A DNA stretch of 7,053 nucleotides from CAZUZD01 sp964624465. GTDB lineage: Bacteria; Planctomycetota; Planctomycetia; Isosphaerales; Isosphaeraceae. Below, in pieces: positions 5,712-7,053 of the stretch (the first letter of the stretch is position 1; each line of letters starts with the position of its first letter). A model generated the notes under the pieces. That model did no database searches and had not been told where the DNA came from. It was given only the letters and a program-made list of their open reading frames with translations. The position numbers were made by a program, and so were the translations under genes. The stretch spans positions 1 through 7,053 of the forward strand of contig CAZUZD010000311.1 of the NCBI GenBank assembly GCA_964624465.1, given 5' to 3'.

Positions 5712-6123
5712 GCGTGCCGTCGTCGACACGGGCCCCCTGGTCGCCATCGTCCGCGACCGCGAGGCGGCCCACGCTCGCTGCGTTGCGACGCTCAAGGTGC
5801 TCCGCTCGCCGCTGCTGACCAGCTGGCCGGTCATCACCGAGGCCGCCTGGCTCCTGCGTCGCGAGCCGGGTGCGATCCAGGTGATTGACCGGCTCGTCGC
5901 GAGCGGGGCCGTCCGCCTCGTCGAACTCGAGCCCCACGCTCTCTCGTGGGCCGTGGAGTTCATGGGGCGTTACGCTTCGCTCGGCGCCCAGCTTGCCGAC
6001 GCATCCCTCATGTTCCTCGCCGAGCGCGAGGGACTCGAAACGGTCTTCACCCTCGACCGCCGAGACTTCAGCGTCTACCGCACCAGCGACGGCCGGGCCC
6101 TCACGGTCGTTCCCGAGGAGTAA
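5704..6123 (+). CDS. PIN-domain ribonuclease, VapC-like toxin
   Basis: The product has 139 residues, about the usual length for a single PIN domain. GTG at 5704 is the start that keeps AVVDTGPLVAIV at the N-terminus, the first strand of the fold. The acidic residues expected to hold Mg2+ or Mn2+ are visible: Asp8 (VVDTGPL), Glu46 (VITEAAWLL), Asp99 (LADASLMFLAE) and Asp118 or Asp121 (FTLDRRDF). The set looks complete, so the enzyme should be active. VapC toxins cut RNA, often initiator tRNA or the sarcin-ricin loop of 23S rRNA; the target here cannot be read from sequence. The gene overlaps its presumed antitoxin gene in the GTGAGTAG junction (5704-5711). A GC-rich hairpin follows the stop. 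A PIN nuclease outside the VapC toxins is possible but less likely given the upstream small gene. Confidence 0.87.
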   Translation: MSRRAVVDTGPLVAIVRDREAAHARCVATLKVLRSPLLTSWPVITEAAWLLRREPGAIQVIDRLVASGAVRLVELEPHALSWAVEFMGRYASLGAQLADASLMFLAEREGLETVFTLDRRDFSVYRTSDGRALTVVPEE

Positions 6124-6130
6124 CGGGCAG

Positions 6131-6150
6131 ACGCCCCCGGATCGGGGCGT
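6131..6150 (+). terminator. Hairpin seven bases after the toxin stop; likely terminator of the toxin-antitoxin operon
   Basis: ACGCCCC (6131-6137) pairs exactly with GGGGCGT (6144-6150) around a 6-base loop. The position directly after the toxin stop codon (6121-6123) fits the end of the operon. No T-run follows, so efficiency is uncertain. Confidence 0.5.
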
Positions 6151-6349
6151 GTGGCCGTCTCAAATGACGCGCACACGGCTCATCCGCCTGGGACGGTGCT
6201 CGCCCGCCCCAGGCCGACTCGGACGCCGCACGCTGTGACCTGCTGCCCGTCGGTGGTCCAGCGGCAACGGGCGCCCGGAGCGTCCCAGGCGTTCGTGAGG
6301 CAATTTCCGGGGTCGCCGCAGCCACGCTCTTGGTTGGAGCGACCGGGAG

Positions 6350-6401
6350 CCAGCCTGTGGCACGATCAGGCTGGGGTGTCCGACCGCCAGGAGGGCGTCG
6401 G
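6350..6401. repeat. Two adjacent stem-loops of unknown role
   Basis: CCAGCCTG (6350-6357) and CAGGCTGG (6367-6374) form a perfect 8-bp inverted repeat with a 9-base loop. Five bases later, CCGAC plus GCC (6380-6384, 6386-6388) pairs with GGC plus GTCGG (6394-6401), with one bulged C and the loop AGGAG. They lie upstream of the candidate superoxide dismutase promoter, so they are not part of that leader. They could be part of a dispersed repeat, a small RNA, or a terminator for plus-strand transcripts. Confidence 0.4.
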
Positions 6402-6441
6402 TGGGGCGTGCTGGCGAGGGGGGAGCAGAGGAGTGCGCGGC

Positions 6442-6470
6442 TTGGAAGGCTCCGGTGCGTCTGGTAGCCT
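6442..6470 (+). promoter_or_regulatory. Candidate promoter for the superoxide dismutase gene
   Basis: TTGGAA (6442-6447) and TAGCCT (6465-6470) are 17 bases apart, with TGG directly before TAGCCT as an extended -10 element. The form matches the candidate promoter at 2681-2709. TAGCCT runs into the palindrome GCCTAGGC (6467-6474). The predicted transcript would start near 6477, leaving a leader of about 114 bases that opens with a hairpin. Confidence 0.45.
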
Positions 6471-6479
6471 AGGCGGGAG

Positions 6480-6512
6480 GGCTCGGTCGCGGCAAATCGC
6501 CCGTTCCGAGCC
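6480..6512 (+). promoter_or_regulatory. Stem-loop at the start of the predicted superoxide dismutase leader
   Basis: GGCTCGG (6480-6486) pairs exactly with CCGAGCC (6506-6512). Inside, GCG (6489-6491) can pair with CGC (6498-6500). If the promoter call at 6442-6470 is right, this structure forms the very 5' end of the transcript, where it could protect the mRNA or act in control. It is not a recognised riboswitch. Confidence 0.35.
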
Positions 6513-6590
6513 AGGTCCGGGTCGGCCCACGAGCTGCAAGGCGGGGGGCTCGAGTCCTGGCCGCTTTCGATCCCTCAGGAGTATTCACGC

Positions 6591-7053
6591 ATGGCCGACT
6601 ACACCCTGCCCGAGCTGCCGTACGCCAAGGACGCCCTGGAGCCGCACATCGGCGCCCGGACCATGGAGATCCACCACGGCAAGCACCACGCCGCCTACGT
6701 CACCAACCTGAACAAGGCGCTCGAGGGCCACGCGCAGTTCCAGGGCCAGCCGATCGAGACGCTGATCAGCAACCTGGCCGCGCTGCCCGAGGCGATCCGG
6801 GGCCCGGTGCGCAACAACGGCGGCGGGCACGCCAACCACAGCCTGTTCTGGAAGCTGATGAAGCCGGGCGGCGGCGGCGCCCCGGTCGGCGCGCTGGCGC
6901 AGGCCATCGACGCCGAGCTGGGCGGCTTCGAGGCGTTCAAGGACGCCTTCACCAAGGCCGGCATCGGCCGGTTCGGCTCGGGCTGGGCCTGGCTGGTCGT
7001 CCGCGATGGCAAGCTGGTCGTCACCTCGACGCCGAACCAGGACAGCCCGCTGA
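6591..7053 (+). CDS. sodA: Superoxide dismutase, Mn/Fe family, Mn-type signature; 3' end beyond the window
   Basis: The enzyme converts superoxide to oxygen and hydrogen peroxide, probably in the cytoplasm since no signal peptide is seen. The first 154 codons are present. ATG at 6591 follows AGGAG by nine bases, and the protein starts MADYTLPELPYAKDALEPHI, the standard start of the family. EIHHGKHH (26-33) supplies the first metal ligand, His28. NNGGGHANHSLFW (75-87) supplies His83. FGSGWAWLV (128-136) and NQDSPL (149-154) are family-typical. The Gly-rich GGGHANH together with Gln150 of NQDSP matches manganese-type rather than iron-type enzymes, although metal use cannot be fixed by sequence. 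The remaining ligands, Asp and His of the DxWEHAYY motif, should lie beyond the window. The gene appears to be its own transcription unit with a leader hairpin. Confidence 0.95.
   Translation, partial: MADYTLPELPYAKDALEPHIGARTMEIHHGKHHAAYVTNLNKALEGHAQFQGQPIETLISNLAALPEAIRGPVRNNGGGHANHSLFWKLMKPGGGGAPVGALAQAIDAELGGFEAFKDAFTKAGIGRFGSGWAWLVVRDGKLVVTSTPNQDSPL

Larger units (their letters stand above)
6124..6590. other. Non-coding stretch between the toxin gene and the superoxide dismutase gene
   Basis: I found no convincing gene in these 467 bases; open frames on both strands have shadow-like Arg/Pro/Gly composition. In order it holds a hairpin just after the toxin stop (6131-6150), a weak 6-bp inverted repeat GCCCGT/ACGGGC (6245-6250 and 6267-6272), two adjacent hairpins at 6350-6401, a promoter-like pair (6442-6470) and a leader hairpin (6480-6512). 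The middle part, about 6231-6401, could be a dispersed intergenic repeat or a small RNA; one copy cannot show which. Confidence 0.45.

Noticed and set aside
6530..6565. tRNA-like T-arm (CTCGAGT loop) before superoxide dismutase
   Set aside because: The flanking bases do not form the 5-bp T stem, and no anticodon or acceptor stem can be built around it.
1..7053. Mobile element or genomic island bounded by the tRNA-Gly
   Set aside because: No integrase, transposase or second copy of the tRNA 3' end was found by eye in the window, so only the junction itself is reported.

Overview
The window is high-GC bacterial DNA and most resembles a member of the Planctomycetes (an Isosphaeraceae- or Gemmataceae-like genome). 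That is inferred from three secreted PEP-CTERM proteins, a large spermidine-synthase-like membrane protein, a PIN-domain toxin-antitoxin pair and strong GC bias at third codon positions. The sequence alone cannot settle the genus.

Layout. Positions 1-55 are the 3' two thirds of a tRNA-Gly(GCC) with encoded CCA. Positions 56-2481 hold three PEP-CTERM genes, all on the minus strand and converging on the tRNA. The outer two (1-624 and 1888-2481) are clear paralogues; the middle one (759-1508) belongs to a different family. The gene next to the tRNA has lost the end of its sorting signal, and its frame runs without a stop antisense through the tRNA and out of the window. Strong hairpins lie after the middle and third PEP-CTERM genes. 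Positions 2482-2860 form a divergent control region with an AT-rich patch (2578-2624) and a GC-rich leader. From there everything reads on the plus strand: a 798-residue membrane protein with an internal spermidine-synthase-like domain (2861-5257), an antitoxin/VapC-like toxin pair with overlapping genes (5454-6123), a roughly 470-base non-coding stretch with several hairpins, and the first 154 codons of a Mn-type superoxide dismutase (6591 to the window end).

How the parts relate. The PEP-CTERM proteins should be exported and sorted by an exosortase located elsewhere; no exosortase is present here. The membrane protein, the toxin-antitoxin pair and the superoxide dismutase look like independent transcription units. 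The membrane-protein and superoxide dismutase genes are preceded by matching promoter-like sequences (TTGGAW, 17 bases, TAGSCT preceded by TGN), which may be the housekeeping promoter form of this genome. I found no CRISPR array, insertion sequence, rRNA or clear defence or biosynthetic system. The points most worth a second look are the PEP-CTERM/tRNA junction, the AT-rich mosaic inside the third PEP-CTERM gene, the altered active-site motif of the spermidine-synthase-like protein, and the shared promoter form.
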